Positions 48,481 through 56,499 are shown, numbered from the stretch's first letter. The stretch: DNA of 64,000 nt from an uncultured Alphaproteobacteria bacterium (GCA_934255405.1 CAKQNT010000006.1:1-64000); one strand, 5' to 3'. The notes: generated from the sequence alone by a model not told the origin. Made by a program: numbers and translations.

Positions 48481-50817
48481 ATGACTGTAAAAAAACAAAA
48501 ATATCCGGTTTTGCCGCTTCGTGATATTGTGGTTTATCCCAAAATGATTGTGCCATTGTTTGTCGGAAGAGAAAAATCTATTCGCGCTTTGCAAGATGTG
48601 GTTGATCATGATCAGAACATTGTTTTGGTTACTCAAAAAGACGCAGCAACCGAAGATCCGCAAGACGCAGATATTTTTCGTGTCGGTACTTTGGGCACGG
48701 TTTTGCAGTTGTTACGCCTGCCGGACGGTACTGTAAAAGTGCTGATTGAAGGCTTGGAGCGCGTTAAACTCAACAAGATTTATAATGATGAAAATTTTTT
48801 GGCAGCTAATATTACAATTATGCCGGACGCTGATGAACACGGGCAAGAGCTGGAAGGAATCGTGCGAGCGGTTCTGTCGCAGTTTGAAGAATATGTAAAG
48901 CTCTCTAAAAAGACGGCACCGGAAGTTTTGGTGGCAGTCAATCAAATTGAAGATTATGGCAAATTGGCAGATACAATTGCCTCTCATTTAGCACTGAAAA
49001 TTGCCGATAAACAGGCTTTGCTGGAGGGTAGCACTCTAAACGAGCGGTTTGAAAAGATTTTGGGCTTTATGGATGCCGAGATTGCAATGTTGGAAGTGGA
49101 AAACCGAATCCGCAACCGTGTCAAAAAGCAGATGGAAAAAAGTCAGAAAGAATATTATCTGAACGAGCAGATGAAAGCGATTCAGAAAGAGCTTGGCGAC
49201 GGCGAAGAAGATTCGGAAATTGCTGACTATATGAAACGGATAGAAAAGACAAAACTCTCCAAAGAGGCCAAAGACAAGGCCTTGGCCGAAGTGAGAAAAC
49301 TCAAAAATATGAGTGTGATGTCGGCAGAGGCTACGGTGGTGCGCAATTATTTGGATTGGTTGTTGGATATTCCGTGGCAAAAGCGCTCCAAGGTAAACAA
49401 GGATTTGAATAAAGCGATGGATATTTTGGAGGCGGATCACTATGGGCTGGATAAGGTTAAAGAGCGCATAGTGGAGTTTTTGGCGGTGCAAGCCAGAGCA
49501 GACAAAGTAAAAGGTCCGATTTTGTGTTTGGTAGGTCCTCCGGGGGTGGGCAAAACATCTCTCGGTAAATCTATAGCCAAGGCCACAGGGCGCGCATTTG
49601 TCAGAGCATCGCTGGGCGGTATGCGTGACGAGGCGGAAATTCGCGGACACCGCCGCACTTATATTGGCTCTATGCCGGGGAAAATTATTAAAGGTATGAA
49701 AAAAGCCGGCACGTCTAATCCGTTGTTCTTGCTTGATGAAATTGATAAGATGGGCAATGATTATCGCGGAGATCCGGCTTCGGCGTTGTTGGAGGTGTTG
49801 GATCCGGAGCAAAATTCGGCTTTTAATGATCATTATCTGGAGGTCGATTATGATTTATCAGATGTGATGTTTGTGACCACGGCCAATTCTTTGGATATGC
49901 CGCGTCCGCTGTTGGATCGTATGGAAATTATCAGACTTTCGGGCTATACGGAAGATGAGAAAATAGAGATTGCCAAACGTCATCTGATTCCCAAGATATT
50001 TGTGGAAAATGCCGTCAGTCCGAGTGAGCTTGCAATCAGCGATGATGCGGTGCGCTCTATAATCAGGTATTATACTCGCGAAGCCGGTGTGCGTAACCTT
50101 GAGCGTGAGCTGTCAACAATTGCTCGTAAGGCGGTTAAGGATATTTTGCTGGCTAAGAAAAAGAAAAAAATCGAGGTTACCGCAAAGAATATTGATAAGT
50201 ATCTCGGGGTTATCAAATATCGTTACGGCGAGGCAGAAGAAGAGGATCATATCGGCGTTACCACCGGTTTGGCATGGACAGAAGTCGGCGGAGATATCCT
50301 CTTTATAGAAGCTGTGGATATGCCGGGGAAAGGTGTGGTTAAACAGACCGGAAAACTGGGTGAGGTGATGAAGGAATCGATTGAAACCGCGTATTCGGTG
50401 GTTCGTTCACACTCCAGAGAGCTTGGCATTGATCCGAAGGTGTTTGAAAAGACCGATATTCATGTCCACGTGCCGGAGGGCGCTACTCCCAAAGACGGTC
50501 CGTCGGCAGGTATTGCTATGTATACAACGTTGGTTTCGGTGTTGACCAAAATTCCGGTGCGCAAAGACGTGGCAATGACCGGAGAAATTACGCTGCAGGG
50601 TAGGGTGTTGCCTATCGGAGGGCTTAAGGAAAAGTTGCTTTCGGCTCTGCGTGGCGGAATTAAAACGGTGATTATCCCCAAAGAAAATGAAAAAGATTTG
50701 GCGGAGATACCGGATAACGTTAAGACGGGAATGAAAATTATTCCGGTTTCTGATGCTAAGGAGGTGCTGAAAATAGCGCTCAATGGCAAGCTAAAACCAC
50801 TGAAAAGTAAAAAATAA
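48481..50817 (+). CDS. lon: ATP-dependent protease Lon
   Basis: Cytoplasmic quality-control protease that also degrades regulators. From ATG 48481 the product has 778 residues: an N-terminal substrate-binding domain beginning YPVLPLRDIVVYPKM, a coiled coil, an AAA+ module with Walker A GPPGVGKTSLGKS near residue 352 and FLLDEIDKMG, and a protease domain with catalytic serine S675 (PKDGPSAGIAM) and lysine K718 (GLKEKLLSALRGG). The open frame starts 10 codons earlier at 48451, but that lies at the promoter and is unlikely. hup follows with its own promoter, the common lon-hup order. Confidence 0.98.
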   Translation: MTVKKQKYPVLPLRDIVVYPKMIVPLFVGREKSIRALQDVVDHDQNIVLVTQKDAATEDPQDADIFRVGTLGTVLQLLRLPDGTVKVLIEGLERVKLNKIYNDENFLAANITIMPDADEHGQELEGIVRAVLSQFEEYVKLSKKTAPEVLVAVNQIEDYGKLADTIASHLALKIADKQALLEGSTLNERFEKILGFMDAEIAMLEVENRIRNRVKKQMEKSQKEYYLNEQMKAIQKELGDGEEDSEIADYMKRIEKTKLSKEAKDKALAEVRKLKNMSVMSAEATVVRNYLDWLLDIPWQKRSKVNKDLNKAMDILEADHYGLDKVKERIVEFLAVQARADKVKGPILCLVGPPGVGKTSLGKSIAKATGRAFVRASLGGMRDEAEIRGHRRTYIGSMPGKIIKGMKKAGTSNPLFLLDEIDKMGNDYRGDPASALLEVLDPEQNSAFNDHYLEVDYDLSDVMFVTTANSLDMPRPLLDRMEIIRLSGYTEDEKIEIAKRHLIPKIFVENAVSPSELAISDDAVRSIIRYYTREAGVRNLERELSTIARKAVKDILLAKKKKKIEVTAKNIDKYLGVIKYRYGEAEEEDHIGVTTGLAWTEVGGDILFIEAVDMPGKGVVKQTGKLGEVMKESIETAYSVVRSHSRELGIDPKVFEKTDIHVHVPEGATPKDGPSAGIAMYTTLVSVLTKIPVRKDVAMTGEITLQGRVLPIGGLKEKLLSALRGGIKTVIIPKENEKDLAEIPDNVKTGMKIIPVSDAKEVLKIALNGKLKPLKSKK

Positions 50818-50821
50818 TTCA

Positions 50822-50851
50822 AAGACGGGGCGCAAATCCCCGTCTTTTTTT
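50822..50851 (+). terminator. Terminator after lon
   Basis: AAAGACGGGG / CCCCGTCTTT with a short loop and seven T, 4 bp after the lon stop. Confidence 0.92.
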
Positions 50852-51001
50852 GTTTTGAGCGAATCTTACAGAATCGGGAAAGGTTGGAAAAATTTGTTGA
50901 ATTATTATGCGCATTTGTCGTTTAAACTTGTGGAAAACCTTGTGTTTTGGCGTTTTTAAGGCAAAAAATGCAAAAAATGTTGAAAGAATACAAATTTTTA
51001 T

Positions 51002-51030
51002 TTGACTCAAGTTTTTTTTAGTGTTCAAAT
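51002..51030 (+). promoter_or_regulatory. Possible hup promoter
   Basis: TTGACT (51002-51007), 17-bp spacer, TCAAAT (51025-51030), about 68 bp before the hup start. The -10 is weak. The rest of 50852-51097 shows no gene or structure. Confidence 0.4.
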
Positions 51031-51097
51031 TTTCGCGTAAGCAGGAGAAATCCTTGTTTGCATTGGTTTATAACTTATATTAGAGGGAGTCCTCACC

Positions 51098-51370
51098 GTG
51101 AATAAGAATGAATTGATTTCCAGCATTGCTGGCGAGACCGGCCTTACCAAAACTGATTCTGCTAAGGCTTTGGATGCATTTGTATCTTCTATTACCAAAG
51201 CTTTGAAGAAAGGTGATGAAGTTCGTTTGGTTGGTTTTGGTACTTTTGCAGTATCTAAACGCGCTGCTACTACCGGCCGCAATCCGCGCACCGGCGCTGC
51301 TATCAAAATTCCTGCTCGCAAACAGGCTAAGTTCAAAGCTGGTAAAGCTTTGCAGGATTCTGTAAACTAA
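51098..51370 (+). CDS. hup: DNA-binding protein HU
   Basis: Nucleoid protein that bends DNA. The 90-residue protein begins MNKNELISSIAGETGLTK, has the dimerisation core LVGFGTFAVSKRAATTGRNPRTG and the arm motif ending IKIPARKQAKFKAGKALQD, all typical of HU rather than IHF. The start is GTG 51098 with GAGGGAG upstream; codon use is biased toward the preferred codons, as expected for an abundant protein. It is a single gene behind lon. Confidence 0.97.
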   Translation: MNKNELISSIAGETGLTKTDSAKALDAFVSSITKALKKGDEVRLVGFGTFAVSKRAATTGRNPRTGAAIKIPARKQAKFKAGKALQDSVN

Positions 51371-51378
51371 TATATTCT

Positions 51379-51483
51379 AAGGGCTGGCTCATTTGGTCGG
51401 CCCTTGATTTTTATTAGCTAAAAGCTCTTCGTGTTGGAGTGTTCGTTATTAGAATGAGCCACAAACAGAAGAGCTTTTTTTTG
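51379..51483 (+). terminator. Two hairpins after hup, the second a strong terminator
   Basis: First, GGGCTGGC / GGTCGGCCC (51379-51405) followed by TTGATTTTT. Second, AAAAGCTCTTC / GAAGAGCTTTTTTTT (51419-51482) with a long loop. They lie before tRNA-Val; the rest of 51371-51589 holds the tRNA promoter. Confidence 0.75.
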
Positions 51484-51542
51484 CACTTAAACAAGGAGGT
51501 AGAAAAAAAGATAATTTTTTTGAAAAAAAGTGCATTTTTTAC

Positions 51543-51571
51543 TTGATTAATTATTTTTGTGAGTGTATAAA
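51543..51571 (+). promoter_or_regulatory. Probable promoter of tRNA-Val(TAC)
   Basis: TTGATT (51543-51548), 17-bp spacer, TATAAA (51566-51571), 18 bp upstream of the tRNA. Confidence 0.6.
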
Positions 51572-51589
51572 CACTCTCGTAAACAAGAT

Positions 51590-51665
51590 GGGCGCTTAGC
51601 TCAGCTGGAAGAGCATCTCGTTTACACCGAGAGGGTCGGGAGTTCGAACCTCTCAGCGCCCACCA
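51590..51665 (+). tRNA. tRNA-Val (TAC anticodon)
   Basis: A 76-nt cloverleaf with encoded CCA. Acceptor GGGCGCT / AGCGCCC, D arm TAGCTCAGCTGG, anticodon stem TCTCG/CGAGA enclosing TTTACAC (anticodon TAC), T arm GGGAG-TTCGAAC-CTCTC. A terminator follows within 5 bp, then a tail element. Confidence 0.97.
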
Positions 51666-52014
51666 ATTAGAGCCACCCAATCGGGTGGCTTTTTCGTTAT
51701 CTGGAAATATAAAGGGCGCTGGGTTCGAACTCCCTCGAGAGTTCATCTGGCTCATAAGCATTGCGTATAATCGCAATGCTAACTCGCTGCGGTCACTCGT
51801 TTTGTAAATTCGCTTTGCGGCACTCTCGTTTGCTCGCTCATTAACAAAACTTCGCCTGTCGTTAATAATTGCTCTCTGCAGAGCAATTATTCGCCTCCAG
51901 CCTCTCAGCGCCCACCAATTTTTGGAAAGTCGGTGATTTAGTCACCGACTTTTTTTGTTATCCAGAGATAAAGGCGGCGCCGGGTTCGAACTCCCTCGGG
52001 AGTTCATCTGGCTC
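51649..52014 (+). repeat. tRNA-tail element 2 (after tRNA-Val): two repeated units
   Basis: The last 17 nt of tRNA-Val plus ATT (51649-51668) recur exactly at 51901-51920. Each copy is followed by its own terminator hairpin (AGCCACCC/GGGTGGCT at 51671-51690; AAAGTCGGTGA/TCACCGACTTT at 51926-51953) and then by an antisense-like copy of the tRNA T-arm region containing GGGTTCGAACTCCC and GAGTTCATCTGGCTC (51714-51753 and 51973-52014). The units differ in their terminator sequence but keep the order. Between them, 51754-51900 holds other hairpins (GCATTGCG/CGCAATGC; AATTGCTC/GAGCAATT). No gene is seen in 51666-52136. Confidence 0.8.
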
Positions 52015-52136
52015 GTTTGCTAAAATTTATCTTTTTAGCTACATAGAGGCTATTGTCTGTTATGGCTTTTCTTTACAAAATCTCAATATTATGATATAAA
52101 GATAGCGGTTTGAGGTTTTCTAAAGGTAAAAAAACG

Positions 52137-53141
52137 ATGGGGATGTATGATACATTCGAAAAATATTTACCGGAAATGAAAGATGTTCTGGCTCAGTATA
52201 ATTTGTATCTTCAAGAAAACAATCTAAGTAAAACGGCGGAAGAAAAATTATTTGATTATTTGGCATTGATATCCGAAGCTTATAGCTTTAATAGAGTTAA
52301 AATGATGACGGAATTTTCTATGCCGAATATTGCTAATACATTACAAAAAGATAATATTCAGTGTATGTATGGCGTTATTTCACCTATAGCCGAAAGAATG
52401 AGATTTCATCAGATGCAAGATAAAGCAGAGTTTTCTTTACTTGTGAAAAACGAAATATATGAAGAGAAAGCCAATATACAAATTTCTTCGGAAAATGCGT
52501 GGACGTATAAACGATTTCCGGCGCATAATACACTGTATAAAGAGGAAAAGAATAAAATTGTTAGATTTGGGTTAAATGTTAAGCCTAATATTGGACTGTT
52601 TAAGAAACTTGACGATTTATGTCTTAAATATGATGCTTTTGACTATAAAATTATTGATGAGCGACTTTATAACCATAGGGGCGACCCAATTGTTATATAT
52701 GCTAAAAAAGAAACTCAAAAAGAAATGCAAGATGAATTAGAAAAGGTTGTTAGACCATATCGGCGCCGAGATGAATATGATATGGTAGGATATTCAAATT
52801 TGGGAACTGGGGTTTTTGTGGCAGATGAAGTGAAAAAAGAGGATGTGCTGCAGTTAAAATATGATATCTTAACAGAAAAAGAAAAAAATGTTTTTACGCA
52901 CCCGTTGGAAGATGAGTTTGAGCAGGATGATCGTGAGTATGATGTTATAAAAAATATATATTCCAATGGAAAGAAATGTCCGACTAAATGCGCTCTTATA
53001 AACTGGCTTGGAAATTATGAGTATGATTATTCTCTTTCGAGTGCACAGTTTCAGGCAGCAAAAATAGTTGTTAATGCATATAAGAATTTAGAAAATGGCT
53101 TAAGCAAAAATTACATAAAACAGGATATGCGCCAAAGATGA
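52137..53141 (+). CDS. Hypothetical protein, 334 aa, unrecognised accessory gene
   Basis: Not firmly recognised. From ATG 52137 (AAAGG upstream; the open frame begins at TTG 52110) the product is soluble, rich in Lys, Glu, Tyr and Asn, without signal or membrane segment. The middle segment VRFGLNVKPNIGLFKKLDD, then KIIDERLYNHRGDPIVIYA, faintly recalls HopA1-type proteins, in which a strand with N-V-x-P is followed by R-x-DP-(I/V)-V-(I/L)-Y; this is a weak impression. A C-terminal region shows DEYDMVGYSNLGTGVFVADEV. Codons are AT-biased compared with neighbours. It stands alone between tRNA-Val and tRNA-Ser, which points to acquired DNA. Confidence 0.7.
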   Translation: MGMYDTFEKYLPEMKDVLAQYNLYLQENNLSKTAEEKLFDYLALISEAYSFNRVKMMTEFSMPNIANTLQKDNIQCMYGVISPIAERMRFHQMQDKAEFSLLVKNEIYEEKANIQISSENAWTYKRFPAHNTLYKEEKNKIVRFGLNVKPNIGLFKKLDDLCLKYDAFDYKIIDERLYNHRGDPIVIYAKKETQKEMQDELEKVVRPYRRRDEYDMVGYSNLGTGVFVADEVKKEDVLQLKYDILTEKEKNVFTHPLEDEFEQDDREYDVIKNIYSNGKKCPTKCALINWLGNYEYDYSLSSAQFQAAKIVVNAYKNLENGLSKNYIKQDMRQR

Positions 53142-53181
53142 CTGCATCTTTGTTCATAAAGCAACTGCAGGAGTTTAATAA

Positions 53182-53250
53182 ATGCGCGTGAGGGGAGCTC
53201 TGCGGCGTTTATTAGATGGAGTGCTATTGCTGGTGTTGAACTATGACTAA
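53182..53250 (+). CDS. Possible 22-residue peptide
   Basis: A short ORF (MRVRGALRRLLDGVLLLVLN then YD) with a good Shine-Dalgarno CAGGAG 8 bp before ATG 53182. It has a basic amphipathic start and a hydrophobic second half, a layout seen in small membrane peptides and type I toxins. It lies 41 bp after the preceding gene. Short ORFs with an RBS arise by chance, so confidence is low. Confidence 0.25.
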   Translation: MRVRGALRRLLDGVLLLVLNYD

Positions 53251-53296
53251 ATAGAAGATGATACAAATCTGACATGTTAGAAAATAAGCATAAAAA

Positions 53297-53594
53297 AAAG
53301 CGCCCAAAGGGCGCTTGAGGTTAAATACTAGCCAACACAAGGTCAGCGAAAATTAACTCTAATTTTTTTTCTTTATAACGGCCTGTCTCTTATCATTTCG
53401 AATCCCACTTATATATTTTAACGGTATGCAAAATAAATTATAAGAGAGGGGGGGCCTCGAGTTTTTAACTGGTTCATAAATCAAGTTTTATAAAACGCTA
53501 AAATACCATGTTATTAATCTGGGCTTTTGTTTTTAGTGTCCATACTTTTATGACTTCAGTTGATTAATTCATAATTTTATACTAATTGGTTTAT
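53297..53594 (-). ncRNA. Candidate small RNA on the minus strand
   Basis: A consensus minus-strand promoter TTGACA (53624-53629), 17-bp spacer, TATATT (53601-53606) predicts a start near 53594. About 290 nt downstream is a minus-oriented terminator: GCGCCC-aaa-GGGCGC (53297-53315) followed on the minus strand by eight T. No convincing ORF lies between (longest about 19 codons without RBS). Inside, GGCC-x3-CTCTTAT (53380-53393) can pair with ATAAGAG-x6-GGCC (53440-53456). It does not show features of 6S, SRP, RNase P or tmRNA that I recognise. An inverted repeat AAAATGTACAAAAT / ATTTTGTACATTTT at about 53634-53666 sits just upstream of the -35. Confidence 0.5.
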
Positions 53595-53746
53595 GGGAAG
53601 AATATATATTAAATTTGATGCGCTGTCAATACAAAAATGTACAAAATACAAAAATTTTGTACATTTTTTTGAGGGCGAAGCTGTTTTTACGTCGTTTGTT
53701 TATATATGATTGTGATTAATCAGGAATAATTATTTGCAAATAATAC

Positions 53747-53775
53747 TTGACGAGAAGAAAAGTTTAATATAAATA
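53747..53775 (+). promoter_or_regulatory. Probable promoter of tRNA-Ser(TGA)
   Basis: TTGACG (53747-53752), 17-bp spacer, TAAATA (53770-53775), 14 bp before the tRNA, with the same hexamers as the tRNA-Ser(GCT) promoter. Confidence 0.6.
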
Positions 53776-53789
53776 TCACTCTGAGCCGT

Positions 53790-53879
53790 GGAGAGGTGGC
53801 AGAGCGGTTTAATGCAGCGGTCTTGAAAACCGTCGTGGGGGCGACCCCACCCAGAGTTCGAATCTCTGCCTCTCCGCCA
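53790..53879 (+). tRNA. tRNA-Ser (TGA anticodon)
   Basis: A 90-nt class II tRNA with encoded CCA. Acceptor GGAGAGG / CCTCTCC, anticodon stem GCGGT/ACCGT enclosing CTTGAAA (anticodon TGA), variable arm CGTGGGGGCGACCCCACC, T arm AGAG-TTCGAAT-CTCT. A terminator and a tail element follow. Confidence 0.97.
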
Positions 53880-54126
53880 TTTGTGAAAGCACCCTTTGGG
53901 GTGCTTTTTTGCACTATTGAGAGTGGCAGAGATTCGAACTCTGGAGGAAGAGTTCGACTACCAGCGAAAGGCAGACGTAAGTATGCCGGTTGGCGTAGCC
54001 AATGAGCGCCAGTGCAACTCAAGCGCAGCGCAATGTAATCTCTGCCTCTCCGCCATTTAGGAAAGAAACGCCCTGAAAGGGGCGTTTTTTTGTACGCGCT
54101 GAGTAGAGCAGAGTTCGAACTCTGGG
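53861..54126 (+). repeat. tRNA-tail element 3 (after tRNA-Ser TGA)
   Basis: Order: tRNA 3' end; terminator AAAGCACCC/GGGTGCTTT (53885-53910); a 20-nt exact reverse complement of tRNA positions 53851-53870 at 53925-53944; a body with hairpins GGCA/TGCC (53971-53987) and TTGGC-gta-GCCAA (53990-54002); a second sense copy of the last 19 nt of the tRNA at 54037-54055 (the match extends through TTT); a second terminator ACGCCCCT-like AACGCCC/GGGGCGTT (54066-54092); and a second antisense-like T-arm copy at 54108-54126. The body is related to 5567-5654. No gene lies in 53880-54241. Confidence 0.8.
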
Positions 54127-54241
54127 AAAGAAGAAATATTGTTTCAGCTAAAATATTTTTGTAAAAATAAATGCTCTTAATTATTTCTAAAACAAAATCT
54201 GCTATCCTGCACGCAAATTGAATCTTTGAGGGAGTGAATCG

Positions 54242-55522
54242 GTGTTGCAAAAACCGCTGTTGGCTTTGTGTTTGGGGTTATCTTTAGGAGTGGCGGCGTG
54301 CTCGACTTCGGCGAATGTAACGTCTTTTGCACCGCCGGAATATCTGCAGTGGCTGGAGGGGCTTAAGGCAGAAATGCGCCAAAAAGGCATATCGCAGGCA
54401 ACGCTTGATACGGTTTATGCTCAGGATTATTATCACCCCGCGCCGGAGGTGGTTAAAATTGATCGCCGGCAGGCTGAATTTGTGTTGGCTTCTACCGACT
54501 ATATTAATCGTATTGTAAATAAGCGCCGAGTTGATGAGGGGCGCAAACGTTATGCCGAGTTGAAACCTTTGCTGGCGCAGATTGAAGAAAAATATGGCGT
54601 GCAAGGTAGTTATCTGATTGCATTTTGGGGCGTAGAAACCAATTTTGGCAGTAATTTCGGCGGTTTTAATACCATTGCTGCGCTCACGAATCTCAGCTAT
54701 GATACCAGACGTCCCAAGTTTTTCCGCGCGCAGCTATATGAAGCGCTCAAAATTGTTGATAACTGGAATGTTGACTATACCCGAATGCAGGGCTCTTGGG
54801 CCGGCGCAATGGGGCATTTTCAGTTTATGCCCTCGACCTTTAATGCCTATGCCGTGGATTTTAATCAAGACGGGCAAATAGATATTTGGCACTCTTTTGA
54901 AGATGCCGCGGCTTCTGCCGCTAATTACTTATCGTCTATTGGCTGGCGTAAAGACGAGCCATGGGGAATTGAGGTAAGTTTGCCGTGGAATTTTGATTTT
55001 TCACAAACCGGCAGAAACAAAACCAAAACTATCAAAGAATGGCGCAAGCTGGGAGTGAAAACCAAGGACAATAAAGAAATTAAGCTTAGCGGAAAACTTA
55101 GCGGCGCGGTTATTGTGCCGGAGGGTAAAAAAGGCTCGGCTTATTTGGTGCTGAATAATTTTAATAAAATTATGCAGTGGAATCGTTCGGAGAACTACGC
55201 TTTGGCAGTAGGGCAGTTGGCGGATTATATCACCTCTGACAAGCCATGGAAAGCGGCTTATCAAAATCCGGCTACCCGACTTAGAACCGATGATATAATC
55301 CTGATTCAGAGCTTTATTAACAAGCTGGGGTGGGGTAGGCTGGAAGAAGACGGACAGCTGGGCAGCCAAACTCGCGAGGCGGTAAAACAAGTGCAAAAAG
55401 CCGCCAAGCTGCCGGCGGACGGATATCCGGACTATACATTGTTGCAAAAAATCAACCGCTATAACCCCAAGATCGGCTTTGCAATTCCGGTGCCGGAAAG
55501 AAAATTACACAAGGAAAATTAA
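54242..55522 (+). CDS. Lytic murein transglycosylase, MltB family lipoprotein
   Basis: Cleaves peptidoglycan glycan strands with 1,6-anhydro product formation. The 426-residue protein has a lipoprotein signal (CLGLSLGVAAC, lipobox VAAC), an SLT_2/MltB domain (about residues 30-330) with the catalytic glutamate in FWGVETNFGSNFG, MQGSWAGAMGHFQFMPSTF, and a C-terminal PG_binding_1 domain (about 345-410; ILIQSFINKLGWGRLEEDG). Two adjacent envelope enzymes follow (rlpA, dacA), which suggests a cell-wall remodelling cluster. Start GTG 54242 with GAGGGAG upstream; TTG 54245 also possible. Confidence 0.93.
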   Translation: MLQKPLLALCLGLSLGVAACSTSANVTSFAPPEYLQWLEGLKAEMRQKGISQATLDTVYAQDYYHPAPEVVKIDRRQAEFVLASTDYINRIVNKRRVDEGRKRYAELKPLLAQIEEKYGVQGSYLIAFWGVETNFGSNFGGFNTIAALTNLSYDTRRPKFFRAQLYEALKIVDNWNVDYTRMQGSWAGAMGHFQFMPSTFNAYAVDFNQDGQIDIWHSFEDAAASAANYLSSIGWRKDEPWGIEVSLPWNFDFSQTGRNKTKTIKEWRKLGVKTKDNKEIKLSGKLSGAVIVPEGKKGSAYLVLNNFNKIMQWNRSENYALAVGQLADYITSDKPWKAAYQNPATRLRTDDIILIQSFINKLGWGRLEEDGQLGSQTREAVKQVQKAAKLPADGYPDYTLLQKINRYNPKIGFAIPVPERKLHKEN

Positions 55523-55588
55523 TCCCTTTACGAAGGCTGAAAAACAGTATAACTTATCCGGTGATAAATTTGGACGATGAGAGATTAT

Positions 55589-56482
55589 ATGATAACTGCA
55601 AAATTCAAGTTGCCGGCTGTTTTGCTGGCTTTTGCCGTGTTGGGGCTGAGCGCTTGCACTTATGGGCGCATCGGCGCCGGTGGTTATACTCAGGCAGAGG
55701 CCATCAGAGGGCAGGGTGGAGTATATAAGGTCGGCAATCCATACAAAATTATGGGACAATGGTATTATCCCAAGGAAGATTACAGCTATTCTGAAGTCGG
55801 CACAGCCTCTTGGTATGGTGAGGATTTCCATGCCAAAAAAACGGCAAACGGCGAGCGTTATGATATGCATGCATTGACAGCCGCCCACCGTACGCTGCCA
55901 TTGCCGAGTATTGTTAAGGTTACTAACTTGGAAAACGGTCGTTCCTTGGTGCTGCGAGTTAATGATCGCGGGCCATACGCCAAAAACCGAATTATTGATA
56001 TATCTAAGCGTGGTGCTCAGTTGCTGGGATATCAAACTCAGGGTACGGCAAAAGTTCGAGTAGAAGTTATGGAAAAAGAGAGTCGCGAGCTTAAGGCCGC
56101 CCTATTGGGGCAGGCTGTGCCGACCTCAACTTCTTCGGCAAAGGCAGCTAAAACAGTAAAAACTGCCGCAACAACAGAGGCTAAACCATTGCATCTGATT
56201 GGCGCTGAATCCAAAGCTTCAGCGCCGACTATCGTCAACAAGACTTTTCCAAAGGGTAGTTGGTTTGTGCAGGCCGGATCTTATTCTAATGCTACAGCCG
56301 CTCGCAATTTGAGTAAACAGCTGGAGAAATATGGCTCAACCCATGTTAATCAGGCTGTTGTAAACGGGCAGAGATTTTACCGTGTCCGCATGGGACCATT
56401 TGGCTTTAAGCAAGAGGCGGAAGTTTCACTGGCCAAAGTCAAACATTTTGGTGTATATAACGCAAAAGTAATACAAGATTAA
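55589..56482 (+). CDS. rlpA: Septal ring lytic transglycosylase RlpA (DPBB and SPOR domains)
   Basis: Acts on glycan strands lacking stem peptides at the division site. About 297 residues: a lipoprotein signal (VLGLSAC, lipobox LSAC), a double-psi beta-barrel domain (about residues 65-160) with GTASWYGEDFHAKKTANGE, LRVNDRGPYAKNRIIDIS and GAQLLG, an Ala/Lys/Thr-rich linker, and a C-terminal SPOR domain (SWFVQAGSYSNATAARNLS ... YRVRMGPFG) that binds denuded peptidoglycan. ATG 55589 is preferred as it gives a compact signal peptide; ATG 55577 adds four residues. dacA follows after 17 bp. Confidence 0.94.
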   Translation: MITAKFKLPAVLLAFAVLGLSACTYGRIGAGGYTQAEAIRGQGGVYKVGNPYKIMGQWYYPKEDYSYSEVGTASWYGEDFHAKKTANGERYDMHALTAAHRTLPLPSIVKVTNLENGRSLVLRVNDRGPYAKNRIIDISKRGAQLLGYQTQGTAKVRVEVMEKESRELKAALLGQAVPTSTSSAKAAKTVKTAATTEAKPLHLIGAESKASAPTIVNKTFPKGSWFVQAGSYSNATAARNLSKQLEKYGSTHVNQAVVNGQRFYRVRMGPFGFKQEAEVSLAKVKHFGVYNAKVIQD

Positions 56483-56499
56483 AAACAGAGGTAAAAGAT

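Noticed and set aside
49036..49833. 265-codon minus-strand ORF opposite lon
   Set aside because: Antisense shadow of the conserved AAA+ region of lon.
50852..51097. Replication origin or DnaA-box cluster upstream of hup
   Set aside because: Only loose TTGTGGAAA-like matches are present, without a cluster or AT-rich repeat set.
51414..51776. Minus-strand ORF containing WWALRGSNSRPSRCKRDALP
   Set aside because: Antisense of tRNA-Val and surrounding hairpins, no RBS or protein features.
53297..53594. tmRNA, RNase P RNA or 6S RNA
   Set aside because: No tRNA-like acceptor and tag, no RNase P conserved core, and no 6S-like open-bubble helix could be recognised.
53720..54250. Minus-strand ORF containing AEIRTLGGVAPTTVFKTAAL
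   Set aside because: Antisense of tRNA-Ser(TGA) and its tail element; a common spurious prediction.
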